Positions 16,322-24,344 of a stretch of 34,263 bases of DNA are shown here, one piece after another. How positions within the stretch are numbered: position 1 is the stretch's first letter; each line of letters begins with the position of its first letter. Below the pieces are notes generated by a model. The model did no database searches. It was not told where the DNA came from and saw only the letters and a list, made by a program, of their open reading frames with translations. The DNA lies in NCBI GenBank assembly GCA_964450355.1, contig CAYVDH010000015.1, forward strand, positions 1 through 34,263, given 5' to 3'. The position numbers were made by a program, and so were the translations under genes. The DNA comes from CAYVDH01 sp964450355 (GTDB taxonomy: Bacteria; Bacteroidota; Bacteroidia; NS11-12g; UBA955).

Positions 16322-17434
16322 TTACAAAATGTCTTCAACAGGTGTATATGGCAAGTTAAAGGCTTCTGATACTCCTTTATAAACAACTTTACCATCTACT
16401 ACGTTAAGTCCTAATCTCAATTCAATGTTTTGATTACAAGCTTCTTTCCATCCTTTATTTGCTAATTGTATAGCGTAAGGCAATGTAGCGTTTGTTAAAG
16501 CTAAAGTTGAAGTGTAAGGCACAGCGCCAGGCATATTAGCTACACAGTAATGAATGACATCATCTACCACATATGTTGGTTCAGCATGGGTAGTTGCTTT
16601 AGTAGTTTCAAAACATCCGCCTTGATCCACCGCAACATCTACTAATACAGCTCCTTTTTTCATTAACTTTAACATGTCTCTAGTAATCAAATGAGGTGCT
16701 TTAGCTCCAGGAATTAAAACGCCACCAATGACTAAATCTGCTGTTTTTATAGCTTGTTTGATGTTATAACCGTTGCTGTATAATGTTTGCACATTAGCTG
16801 GCATGATGTCGTCTAATTGTCTTAATCTAGGAATTGAAATATCCATGATGGTAACATGTGCGCCAAGTCCTGCAGCCATTTTAGCCGCTTGAGTTCCTAC
16901 TATTCCTCCACCTAATACCACTACATCTGCTGGTTTTACTCCGGGTACTCCACCAAGTAAAATTCCTCTTCCACCCAATGGTTTCTCTAAATATTTAGCA
17001 CCTTCTTGGATACTCATTCTTCCTGCAACTTCACTCATAGGCACCAATAAAGGCAATGAACGATCAGCTTTCTCTACAGTTTCGTAGGCTAAACAAACTG
17101 CGCCACTTTCAATCATGGCATTGGTTAATGGCTCGTAACTTGCAAAGTGGAAATAAGTGAATAACAATTGACCTTTTTTAATCAATTTGTACTCGCTTTC
17201 TATTGGCTCTTTTACTTTGATAATCATTTCAGCTATGGCATACACATCTTCTATTGTAGGAAGAATGTTGGCACCAGCCTCTGTGTATTCTTCATCGCTA
17301 AATCCACTGCCATTTCCAGCGGTTTTTTGAACATAAACTTGATGTCCGTTCTTAATGAATTCGCTAACTCCCGCAGGTGTTAAAGCTACTCTATTTTCGT
17401 TGTTTTTAATCTCTTTAGGAACTCCAATGATCAT
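16322..17434 (-). CDS. ald: Alanine dehydrogenase
   Basis: A 370-residue NAD-dependent enzyme interconverting L-alanine and pyruvate plus ammonia in the cytoplasm. It starts with the family signature MIIGVPKEIKNNENRVALTP and keeps the residues known from the Mycobacterium enzyme at the same numbers: Arg15 and Lys75 (substrate binding), His96 (catalytic, in FTYFHF) and Asp270 (in DVAVDQGG). The NAD-binding loop is VLGGGIVGTQAA (173-184). Length is normal. It is a single-gene unit with its own -7 box and terminator. It may feed carbon and nitrogen from alanine, or, in reverse, assimilate ammonia. Confidence 0.96.
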   Translation of the reverse strand: MIIGVPKEIKNNENRVALTPAGVSEFIKNGHQVYVQKTAGNGSGFSDEEYTEAGANILPTIEDVYAIAEMIIKVKEPIESEYKLIKKGQLLFTYFHFASYEPLTNAMIESGAVCLAYETVEKADRSLPLLVPMSEVAGRMSIQEGAKYLEKPLGGRGILLGGVPGVKPADVVVLGGGIVGTQAAKMAAGLGAHVTIMDISIPRLRQLDDIMPANVQTLYSNGYNIKQAIKTADLVIGGVLIPGAKAPHLITRDMLKLMKKGAVLVDVAVDQGGCFETTKATTHAEPTYVVDDVIHYCVANMPGAVPYTSTLALTNATLPYAIQLANKGWKEACNQNIELRLGLNVVDGKVVYKGVSEAFNLPYTPVEDIL

Positions 17435-17456
17435 AATAATTCTTTTTTTTGTGCTG

Positions 17457-17464
17457 CAAAAGTA
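17457..17464 (-). promoter_or_regulatory. -7 promoter box for ald
   Basis: On the minus strand this reads TACTTTTG, an exact TAnnTTTG match, 22 bases before the ald ATG and just beyond the stop of the upstream gene. No -33 element is evident. Confidence 0.5.
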
Positions 17465-17472
17465 AGATTAAA

Positions 17473-19683
17473 TTAGATTTTTTCTAACACTAATTTTTTA
17501 TCAAAGAATATCGCTGCTTTTTTTAAGAATTCAATCATCTCAATCCATTTATCTTTAGGTAAATAATTGGTTTTGTATATTTTTAGAGTTTTTAAGATAA
17601 TCGTGTTTCCTTTTAAAGTTGCTTCTGTTTTGAAAATGCCAGCTGCATTTTCAAAATTGTTGTTAAAATCATCTAAGTTCAAAGTTTTATATCCTTTTGG
17701 TAACTCTAAGGTAATGTTTGTTTCAAATTGTCTTAAATTGGTGTTGTAAACATCGCCTATTCTTTCGTTGATTTTAAAATTCTCAATATCCAATTGTGAT
17801 GTAATTAATTTGCCCAAATGAATAATAGCCATGTTATTAGCACTTTCTTCAAATAAGTTTTTGACATCAAATTCAACTTTAAATCCGCAATCCGAAGTGT
17901 CAGTTTGATTGTCTGCAAATACACCTTCTTTAAAGAGTTTAAAACTGTCTAAATTAAAATCAAAAGAACCATATTCATCATATATTAATCCTTCAAAAGA
18001 TGATTTGTTATAATCTTCAATGTATTTTCCAAAACTAGAATTTATTCTTCTATATTCAGGCAAGATGTCTCCAGTGTCTTTGAAAATTTCGTTATCATAC
18101 ATGTTCCAATCTATTAATCCAGCAAACTTTGAAGGAGTTTTTAGCTCAGAAGGTCCAAATTTGTTTTCTATGTTTTCATTTAAATTATACCTTTGAACAC
18201 CCAAATATTGGTAAGTGTTTATGAAGTGAAATGAATTCTTTTTCGCATCTTCTATGTTTATTTCGCTTGTTATTGATTGTCTGTTTTCAGTGTATTTTGT
18301 TTCAGGGTATGTTTCAGTTTCATGTCCACTTGGTAGTTTTGGGTCAAATACCACCACTTCTGTACCTGCTAAACTTCCGTATTTCAAATAGATATTTTCA
18401 GATTTACCAGTAGCCACTGCAAATATTTTTTCACCGTCTTTTTCTAATAATATACCCCAATTGATTTCAGTAGGACTAACTACATTTTCCCATACGCCTT
18501 CATTCTTTTTTAAACATGCAACCATTTTGTATGGTAATTTTATTTTGTCACAGAATCTTGCTAAAATTACAGCTTGATTCATCGATTTGAATTGCCAAGT
18601 ATTTACTTCATCGTTATTGGTTAAATATTCGTGCAATTTGTTTACTATTTCTATTTTATCTGTTTCATCTTTTTGAATAAATGTCTTTAAAAATGAGGAA
18701 AAAAACTTATTTAAACTTACCTCTTTGATAGGTTTTTTGGTTGGTGTGGTATTGATGTAATACAAATACTTAGGCATAAACCTTGGGTCTTTGTAAAATC
18801 TTCTACCAAGGGTAGCAATGTCATCATAACTTACTTTGCTTGAAGTGAACTGGTAGGGATAGGCGTTGCCTTTCTCGTTATTTTTGTTTTGAACAATGGC
18901 ATATTTTACTACAGGATATGAAATGTAGTCGTATGAAAAATACTCAGATTTAAACGCAGGTTCTTGACCCGTTTTTAAAGTGTATGTTTTTTTGCCACTT
19001 GAGTTTTTTTCGAATTTGTAATTGCATTTAATTGCATGTTGAACTAAGTCCAATTCATTGGGCATTGTATAAATTAACATGCTACCAAGTGTTGGATACG
19101 ATTTTTGAAGAAAGAGTTCGTCCTTTGGCAATGTTTTATACAAATTGTAATTTTTACTGGTAACATAATAGAAATTTGGGTTCTTAGTTTCTTTGTATTC
19201 GTACATGTACTTAACTGTAGTGTATGACCATTCAAATTTGTATTCGACAATGTCTCCAATTTCTAAATTTTCAACAGCTATTTCTTTGTCTGTGAATCTA
19301 AAGTTGACAGCACTTTCAGCTTTTTCATCTTTGTATTCTTTATCTTCAAATTTGAATATTTCTTTTACTTTCCCATCCGGTTTGATGATGTTGTAATTTA
19401 TTTTTTTGATGCCTTTGGCTTCGTAAATTGTACTAAATCGTTCAAGGGCATGCATGTCTTTTATCTTGTATTGTGTAGTGGAGTAATTAGAGATTTTGTA
19501 ATCGTTTTCTAAGTAGGGAGTAATCACTACTTCTTTGATGTCTTTAACTATCAACACAGATTCGTTTTTAAAAGTGTCCTCTATGGTTTCTTTTAAATAT
19601 TTTTTATAACCTTCGCTTTGAGAATAAACGGATGAAAGGTTTAAATATAAAGCGATGCAGATGATTTTTTTTAATAAGTTCAT
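17473..19683 (-). CDS. DUF3857 protein with degenerate transglutaminase-like domain
   Basis: A 736-residue exported protein: signal peptide (residues 1-22, ending YSQ), a beta-rich DUF3857 region (about 40-260), a transglutaminase-like region (about 335-460), and a C-terminal beta domain. It is a paralogue of the gene upstream, from which it is separated by 11 bases. In the transglutaminase-like region the catalytic triad is not recognisable: where the paralogue has GDCK it reads FKSMNQAV, the position of the catalytic His falls in TEINWGILL, and the Asp segment reads FAVATGKS. It probably binds rather than cleaves or cross-links. Location should be periplasm or outer envelope. The function of the family is unknown. 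Confidence 0.85.
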   Translation of the reverse strand: MNLLKKIICIALYLNLSSVYSQSEGYKKYLKETIEDTFKNESVLIVKDIKEVVITPYLENDYKISNYSTTQYKIKDMHALERFSTIYEAKGIKKINYNIIKPDGKVKEIFKFEDKEYKDEKAESAVNFRFTDKEIAVENLEIGDIVEYKFEWSYTTVKYMYEYKETKNPNFYYVTSKNYNLYKTLPKDELFLQKSYPTLGSMLIYTMPNELDLVQHAIKCNYKFEKNSSGKKTYTLKTGQEPAFKSEYFSYDYISYPVVKYAIVQNKNNEKGNAYPYQFTSSKVSYDDIATLGRRFYKDPRFMPKYLYYINTTPTKKPIKEVSLNKFFSSFLKTFIQKDETDKIEIVNKLHEYLTNNDEVNTWQFKSMNQAVILARFCDKIKLPYKMVACLKKNEGVWENVVSPTEINWGILLEKDGEKIFAVATGKSENIYLKYGSLAGTEVVVFDPKLPSGHETETYPETKYTENRQSITSEINIEDAKKNSFHFINTYQYLGVQRYNLNENIENKFGPSELKTPSKFAGLIDWNMYDNEIFKDTGDILPEYRRINSSFGKYIEDYNKSSFEGLIYDEYGSFDFNLDSFKLFKEGVFADNQTDTSDCGFKVEFDVKNLFEESANNMAIIHLGKLITSQLDIENFKINERIGDVYNTNLRQFETNITLELPKGYKTLNLDDFNNNFENAAGIFKTEATLKGNTIILKTLKIYKTNYLPKDKWIEMIEFLKKAAIFFDKKLVLEKI

Positions 19684-19694
19684 TGTTGTAATTT

Positions 19695-21893
19695 TTAAAT
19701 GATTTCTATGTATGAATTATAAAATTGTTTTAATTGTTTGCTGTGTTCATTGAATTTTTGAAGCATGTTTACTGGCAAATAATCTTGTTTAAAAACGATT
19801 TTTTTCTTATATACCAATGTGTTTCCAACTTGTTTAATTTCTAAATTAAAAGTGTAGAAATCATTGTCAATGGCAATGGTTGGTGGAATTTTATTTGCCT
19901 TTTGTCCCGGTTTTAAATTCAGTGTAAATGTTTTGTTGAGTTGCCTTTTAAAATCGATGTCATAATCAACTTTGTAAGCTGAATCAAATTCAAAGTCGGC
20001 ATATTCTTGATCCCAATCTAAATTGACATAGGTTTTTCCATCTTTTACAAAGCTATGGTTACCAACTGTTAAATTGTAATTTACAACAGCATCTATGTCT
20101 CTGTTGTTTAAATCTGTTGTGCTTATATTGCTTGCTTCTATGTATTGTTTTTCATCGGTTAAATAAAAATACATGGCTCTTTCTTTGCTTTGTGTTTTTA
20201 AGAAATTATAACTTCTTAAAAACACAATTTTACTTTCACCTTTAAATGTTTTTTTACCTTTGATATTAATATTTCCATTGACTAAATCAGCTGTTTCATT
20301 GGTGCTAATGTCATTGTAATCTGGCCCGAAAGTTGGGATTCTCTCCACAGTATATGAATTTCCATCTTCAACTATGCATTGCCTACCTTGAATTCTATTC
20401 GCATAATTGTTAATAGGACAATAATTTTCAGTAGCATCTAAAAATATAAATTTCCCATTTAGTTTTACGGCACAGATGGCATGGTTATCTACTGGTAAAC
20501 CGGGCTTATCGTAACTAAAATTCAAATGTCTGGTACCTATCCATGTCATTCTAGCATCATATCCAAGTATTTTTAACATGTTTTTTGCCAGATTTGCCAT
20601 GCCTTTACAATCGCCATATCTGTTAGAAAACACATCTTTACATTCATCAGGTTTAAAACCTGCAATTCCATCTTCAAAGGCAATGTATCTGATGTTGTCT
20701 TGAATCCAATAATACACAGTTTTTATTTTTTCTTCATCTGTTTTTGCATTCTTTACTAAGTCTTTAGTAAATTGAGCAAATGAAGCAGTATCATTTTTTA
20801 GAGAACCACTCACAAGTCTGTACCACTTGTATAAATCGTCAGTATTTCTCATTAAATTTTTCTTGCCTTCAGAACCATTTGCTGTTTTGTAATGGATGTA
20901 TAACATTGGGATGTTGTATGATGCTCCTCTTGCATTTCTAAGAGAAGGGAAAGCTGGTACATCTTTAAAAGTATAAACTAAAAACTTTTGTTTTTTACCT
21001 GATTTTTTCTTCTTTTTTATTTTGTTGCCTTTTTTATCTACTGCTTCTTCATCATCATCTCCTTTTGCAGATTCTTCAATGATTTCTTTTTTATACGATG
21101 TACTGTCCATGTTTTTTTCTATTACATCAAACTCTAACCAATCAGGCATGGCGATTTTTACAACTTTCTTTTTAGTAAAATGGTCTTCAGGAATGTATAT
21201 AACACTGTTGAATTTAGCGTCTCTGCTATCTTTTAAATATTTAACTTCTACTTCAGTTCCTCTAATAGGTAAGTTAAATGAATATATTTTATATCTTCCA
21301 TCAGATTTGAAATAACCACCACTTCCTTTTTGATTGTATCCACTCATTTCTGCAACGTTGTCATCAATTTTTATTTTTACATTTTTTACTGGAGTTACAT
21401 CATCATAATAAATGTAATAATTTTCCGTAATAAAATCTTTGATGGAAACAAAGGTGTTTTTGTATCTGGTGTATGCAAATACTTCACCATCTGGCAATGG
21501 TCTTTCAGTAGATTCTTCATCTTCTGTATTGGATTCTGAGATGGTGTAAGTAATGTTCTTTCCTTTACTAACAGAATTTAAAGCCTCAGAAAGTTTTTCA
21601 AGATCTGAGTCTTTTGATTTTTTCTTTTTTTCTTTTGGTTTTGAAAATAAAGTTGAATCATATTCATCGTTGTATTCAAAAGTCATGCTCACTTCTATTT
21701 CTTTATTGATGATGTCTTCATCGGGATATTTTTCTGATAAATCTCCAGCAGTTTCAATGTTGCTGAGAGTTGCATTCATTTCTTTAGGTCCTTCGAACAC
21801 AGTATCATACTCGTAATTTCCGGGTATGTGTATTTTAGGCGAAGAGCATGACAAAATGAGAAGCAAAGGTGTGTAAATTAATGTTTTTTTCAT
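19695..21893 (-). CDS. DUF3857 / transglutaminase-like lipoprotein, catalytic triad intact
   Basis: A 732-residue envelope protein. The start MKKTLIYTPLLLILSCSS is a signal peptide with a plausible lipobox (Cys16). A DUF3857-type beta region (about 60-330, with an acidic and Lys-rich linker near 265-300) precedes a transglutaminase-like core with a full Cys-His-Asp triad: Cys429 in YGDCKGMANL, His471 in VDNHAIC and Asp486 in FLDATENY. A C-terminal beta domain follows. Such cores act as cysteine peptidases or amide-transferring enzymes; the substrate here is unknown. It lies 19 bases behind a LOG-family gene and 11 bases before its degenerate paralogue, and all three share the promoter region near 22640. 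Confidence 0.88.
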   Translation of the reverse strand: MKKTLIYTPLLLILSCSSPKIHIPGNYEYDTVFEGPKEMNATLSNIETAGDLSEKYPDEDIINKEIEVSMTFEYNDEYDSTLFSKPKEKKKKSKDSDLEKLSEALNSVSKGKNITYTISESNTEDEESTERPLPDGEVFAYTRYKNTFVSIKDFITENYYIYYDDVTPVKNVKIKIDDNVAEMSGYNQKGSGGYFKSDGRYKIYSFNLPIRGTEVEVKYLKDSRDAKFNSVIYIPEDHFTKKKVVKIAMPDWLEFDVIEKNMDSTSYKKEIIEESAKGDDDEEAVDKKGNKIKKKKKSGKKQKFLVYTFKDVPAFPSLRNARGASYNIPMLYIHYKTANGSEGKKNLMRNTDDLYKWYRLVSGSLKNDTASFAQFTKDLVKNAKTDEEKIKTVYYWIQDNIRYIAFEDGIAGFKPDECKDVFSNRYGDCKGMANLAKNMLKILGYDARMTWIGTRHLNFSYDKPGLPVDNHAICAVKLNGKFIFLDATENYCPINNYANRIQGRQCIVEDGNSYTVERIPTFGPDYNDISTNETADLVNGNINIKGKKTFKGESKIVFLRSYNFLKTQSKERAMYFYLTDEKQYIEASNISTTDLNNRDIDAVVNYNLTVGNHSFVKDGKTYVNLDWDQEYADFEFDSAYKVDYDIDFKRQLNKTFTLNLKPGQKANKIPPTIAIDNDFYTFNLEIKQVGNTLVYKKKIVFKQDYLPVNMLQKFNEHSKQLKQFYNSYIEII

Positions 21894-21912
21894 TTTTGCT
21901 GTTGATTGGTTT

Positions 21913-22629
21913 TTAAAAATTAGGACTTATGGTGTATTTGCTATAAAATTCTATGATTTCATCTACTGCTTCATCGGCAGTATCTACTATTTTAAATAAA
22001 AATTGATCTTCTGGTGAAATGTATTGACTGTCCTCTAACATTACTTTTTTTATCCAATCTACTAATCCAGTCCAAAAGGATGAACCAACTAATACTATCG
22101 GAAATTTTGCAAGTTTATTTGTTTGTGCCAATGTTAATGCCTCAAATAATTCATCTAAGGTGCCAAATCCGCCTGGCAATACAATGAATCCCTGTGCAAA
22201 TTTCATGAACATCACTTTTCTTACAAAGAAATAATCAAAATCGAGTAATTTATCATAATCTATGTATGGATTTGGGTGTTGTTCAAATGGTAATTTAATG
22301 TTTAAACCGACAGATTTGCCTTGAGATTCTTTTGCTCCTTTGTTGGCTGCTTCCATGATACCAGGTCCACCTCCTGTAATCACTCCATACCCAGCTTTGC
22401 TTAATTTTGAGGCTATCTCGGTAGCTATTATGTAGCTTGGATGGTTGGGTTTGGTTCTTGCACTGCCAAATATACTAACACAAGGACCAATTTGTGCCAT
22501 GCGCTCAAAGCCTTCTACAAACTCACCCATGATTTTAAATACAAGCCAACTATTTGAACTTTGTATTTCGGGCCAGTGTTTATTGGCAAAAGCTTTTTTT
22601 ATCTTTTCTTCGTCTTTATTGGAAATCAT
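21913..22629 (-). CDS. LOG family (TIGR00730) Rossmann-fold protein
   Basis: A 238-residue cytoplasmic protein of the LOG/lysine-decarboxylase-like family, whose tested members remove ribose 5-phosphate from cytokinin nucleotides or other purine nucleotides. The defining motif PGGFGTLDE is at residues 152-160, with the GGGPGIMEAANKGA loop at 87-100 and the Arg-Lys pair (137-138) in FVRKVMF. The N-terminal 45 residues form a helical extension seen in many bacterial members. It is the first gene of a transcript with two DUF3857/transglutaminase-like proteins. No metabolic link between them is evident, so the grouping may be incidental. Confidence 0.92.
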   Translation of the reverse strand: MISNKDEEKIKKAFANKHWPEIQSSNSWLVFKIMGEFVEGFERMAQIGPCVSIFGSARTKPNHPSYIIATEIASKLSKAGYGVITGGGPGIMEAANKGAKESQGKSVGLNIKLPFEQHPNPYIDYDKLLDFDYFFVRKVMFMKFAQGFIVLPGGFGTLDELFEALTLAQTNKLAKFPIVLVGSSFWTGLVDWIKKVMLEDSQYISPEDQFLFKIVDTADEAVDEIIEFYSKYTISPNF

Positions 22630-22636
22630 CTATGGG

Positions 22637-22675
22637 CAAAGTTTAAGAATTAATATTGAATCGTCAAAATTTGAC
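22637..22675 (-). promoter_or_regulatory. Candidate promoter and overlapping palindrome of the LOG transcript
   Basis: On the minus strand, TTTTG (22665-22669) and a -7-like TAAACTTTG (22637-22645, one base longer than the TAnnTTTG consensus) are about 19 bases apart. The -33 half lies within the palindrome GTCAAAATTTGAC (22663-22675, 6-base arms), which could be a repressor or activator site. Confidence 0.4.
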
Positions 22676-22679
22676 CACT

Positions 22680-22716
22680 TTTTTTTTAAAAACGGTCGAT
22701 TTTTTTTAAAAACGGT
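22680..22716. repeat. Tandem 17-base direct repeat upstream of the LOG promoter
   Basis: TTTTTTTTAAAAACGGT occurs at 22680-22696 and again at 22700-22716, a 20-base period (about two helical turns). It lies directly upstream of the candidate LOG promoter, between that gene and the stop of the sodium:solute symporter. It may be a pair of same-face binding sites or an A-tract upstream element. Confidence 0.6.
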
Positions 22717-22751
22717 ATTTGTTTTAATAATATTTAAAAAGTTAAAATAAT

Positions 22752-24227
22752 TTAAACGCTTTTTTTACTGATGAAAATTAACAAAATAACTGTTATTAAT
22801 CCATTAAGAATAATGATTTCGTTTCCTAATTGATAACCATTGAACCAATTTGCAGAATTTTGACTTAAATAATAACAAATGATAGGAGGGAAGATACAAA
22901 TGATAGGAATGAACTTGTCTTTAAAACTTAATTTTGAATATAAACCTATAAAGAATAAGCCAATTAAAGGTCCATATGTGTAGGTAGCAATGCTTAATAT
23001 CAAATCAATGGTGGATTTTCCATCACTGAACTCTTTCAAACCAATGATGATTAATAAAAGTAAAATGGAGAATCCGATGTGAATTTTATTTCTTATTTTA
23101 TGTTGCTTTTCTTCGTTGAGTTTTGTGTTATCAAACCCTAAAAAATCAATACAAAAGGAGGTGGTTAATGTCGCTAGCACAGAATCAGCGCTGCTGAAAG
23201 TGGCTGCTGTTAAACCAAGAATAAATGCCAAAGAAGCAATTGTGCCAAAATGATTCAATGCCAACATTGGGAACACATTATCTGTAATAACTTTGCCATT
23301 GGAGTTTAGTTCAAAGCTGATTTGTTTTACTTCAGCAAAATGATACAGTAAAATGCCCAACGAAATGAATAATACATTGACAATTACCATGACAATACTA
23401 AACCAGAAAATGTTTTTTTGTGCTTCTTTAAGCGTTTTCATGCTAAGATTTTTTTGCATCATATTCTGATCTAACCCAGTCATTGCAATGGTGAAAAAAG
23501 CACCACCTAACACATGTTTAATCCAATGATTTTTTGCTAAAATATTGGTTTCTATCACTTGATTGTATTTGCTAGTTTCAATGGTTTTGAGAATGTCATT
23601 AAAACTAAAATTTAGATGATTTGCTATGGCATAAATGGATAAACATACTCCTAAAATAAGAAAGAAAGATTGGAATGCATCAGTAAAAACCAAAGTTCTA
23701 ATGCCTCCTTTGTAAGTATAAACCAACATTAAAGCAATAAATACGGTTGTAGTAAGAGCAAATGGAATGTGGTAATGGTCAAATATAAATAATTGCATCA
23801 CTCCAATTGCCAACATCAGTCTTCCTCCAGCTCCTAATAACCTAGACAATAAAAAATAAAATGAGCCTGTTTTTTGAGCATTGATTCCAAACCTTTGCCT
23901 TAAATAGGTGTATATTGAAATTAAATTTAATCGGTAATACAATGGCAATAGAATAAAAATAATGACAAAATAGCCTAAAAAATAACCAAAGACCACCTGA
24001 AGGTATGTTAAGGAGCTATTTAATACGGCTCCAGGGACAGAAATGTATGTTACACCACTTAATGAATCGCTCAACATGCCAAATGCTACCAAATACCATA
24101 ATGATTGTTTATTTCCATTAAAATAAGTTTGGTTAGATGAGTTTTTTGAAGTGAAATAACTGATTAAAAGCAGGATAATAAAATACAGTACAATGACTGT
24201 AAAGAATAGGGATGGAGACAATGCCAT
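22752..24227 (-). CDS. Sodium:solute symporter (SSS family)
   Basis: A 491-residue inner-membrane transporter with about thirteen hydrophobic segments. Family features include the N-terminal TSKNSSNQTYFNGNKQSLWY region after TM1, LSDSLSGVTYISVPG in TM2, the YKGGIRTLVFTDAFQ loop after TM5, and GLTAATFSSADSVLAT in TM9, whose Ser residues belong to the Na2 site. The substrate cannot be told: relatives carry sugars, sialic acid, proline, iodide or vitamins. It is a single gene divergent from the TraB/GumN gene, with a near-perfect palindrome in the shared upstream region. Confidence 0.93.
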   Translation of the reverse strand: MALSPSLFFTVIVLYFIILLLISYFTSKNSSNQTYFNGNKQSLWYLVAFGMLSDSLSGVTYISVPGAVLNSSLTYLQVVFGYFLGYFVIIFILLPLYYRLNLISIYTYLRQRFGINAQKTGSFYFLLSRLLGAGGRLMLAIGVMQLFIFDHYHIPFALTTTVFIALMLVYTYKGGIRTLVFTDAFQSFFLILGVCLSIYAIANHLNFSFNDILKTIETSKYNQVIETNILAKNHWIKHVLGGAFFTIAMTGLDQNMMQKNLSMKTLKEAQKNIFWFSIVMVIVNVLFISLGILLYHFAEVKQISFELNSNGKVITDNVFPMLALNHFGTIASLAFILGLTAATFSSADSVLATLTTSFCIDFLGFDNTKLNEEKQHKIRNKIHIGFSILLLLIIIGLKEFSDGKSTIDLILSIATYTYGPLIGLFFIGLYSKLSFKDKFIPIICIFPPIICYYLSQNSANWFNGYQLGNEIIILNGLITVILLIFISKKSV

Positions 24228-24264
24228 GCTTCAAATAAAGAATAAAATATCAAGAGTATCATCA

Positions 24265-24288
24265 TGTTAAATAAAATTTTTTTTAACA
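24265..24288. promoter_or_regulatory. Near-perfect 24-base palindrome between divergent genes
   Basis: Outer arms TGTTAAA (24265-24271) and TTTAACA (24282-24288) enclose AAAA/TTTT, so eleven of twelve half-site positions are symmetric. It lies 38 bases upstream of the symporter ATG (24227) and 57 bases before the TraB/GumN ATG (24345). A dimeric regulator site is the natural reading, though AT-rich sequence raises the chance of coincidence. Confidence 0.4.
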
Positions 24289-24344
24289 ACAAGGAAATAA
24301 TCACCAAAAAAAATCGTTTAATTTGCAAATACATATATTTATTC

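Noticed and set aside
24264..24344. ATG at 24264 as start of the TraB/GumN protein
   Set aside because: It would place 27 polar residues before a clear signal peptide, and it overlaps the intergenic palindrome.
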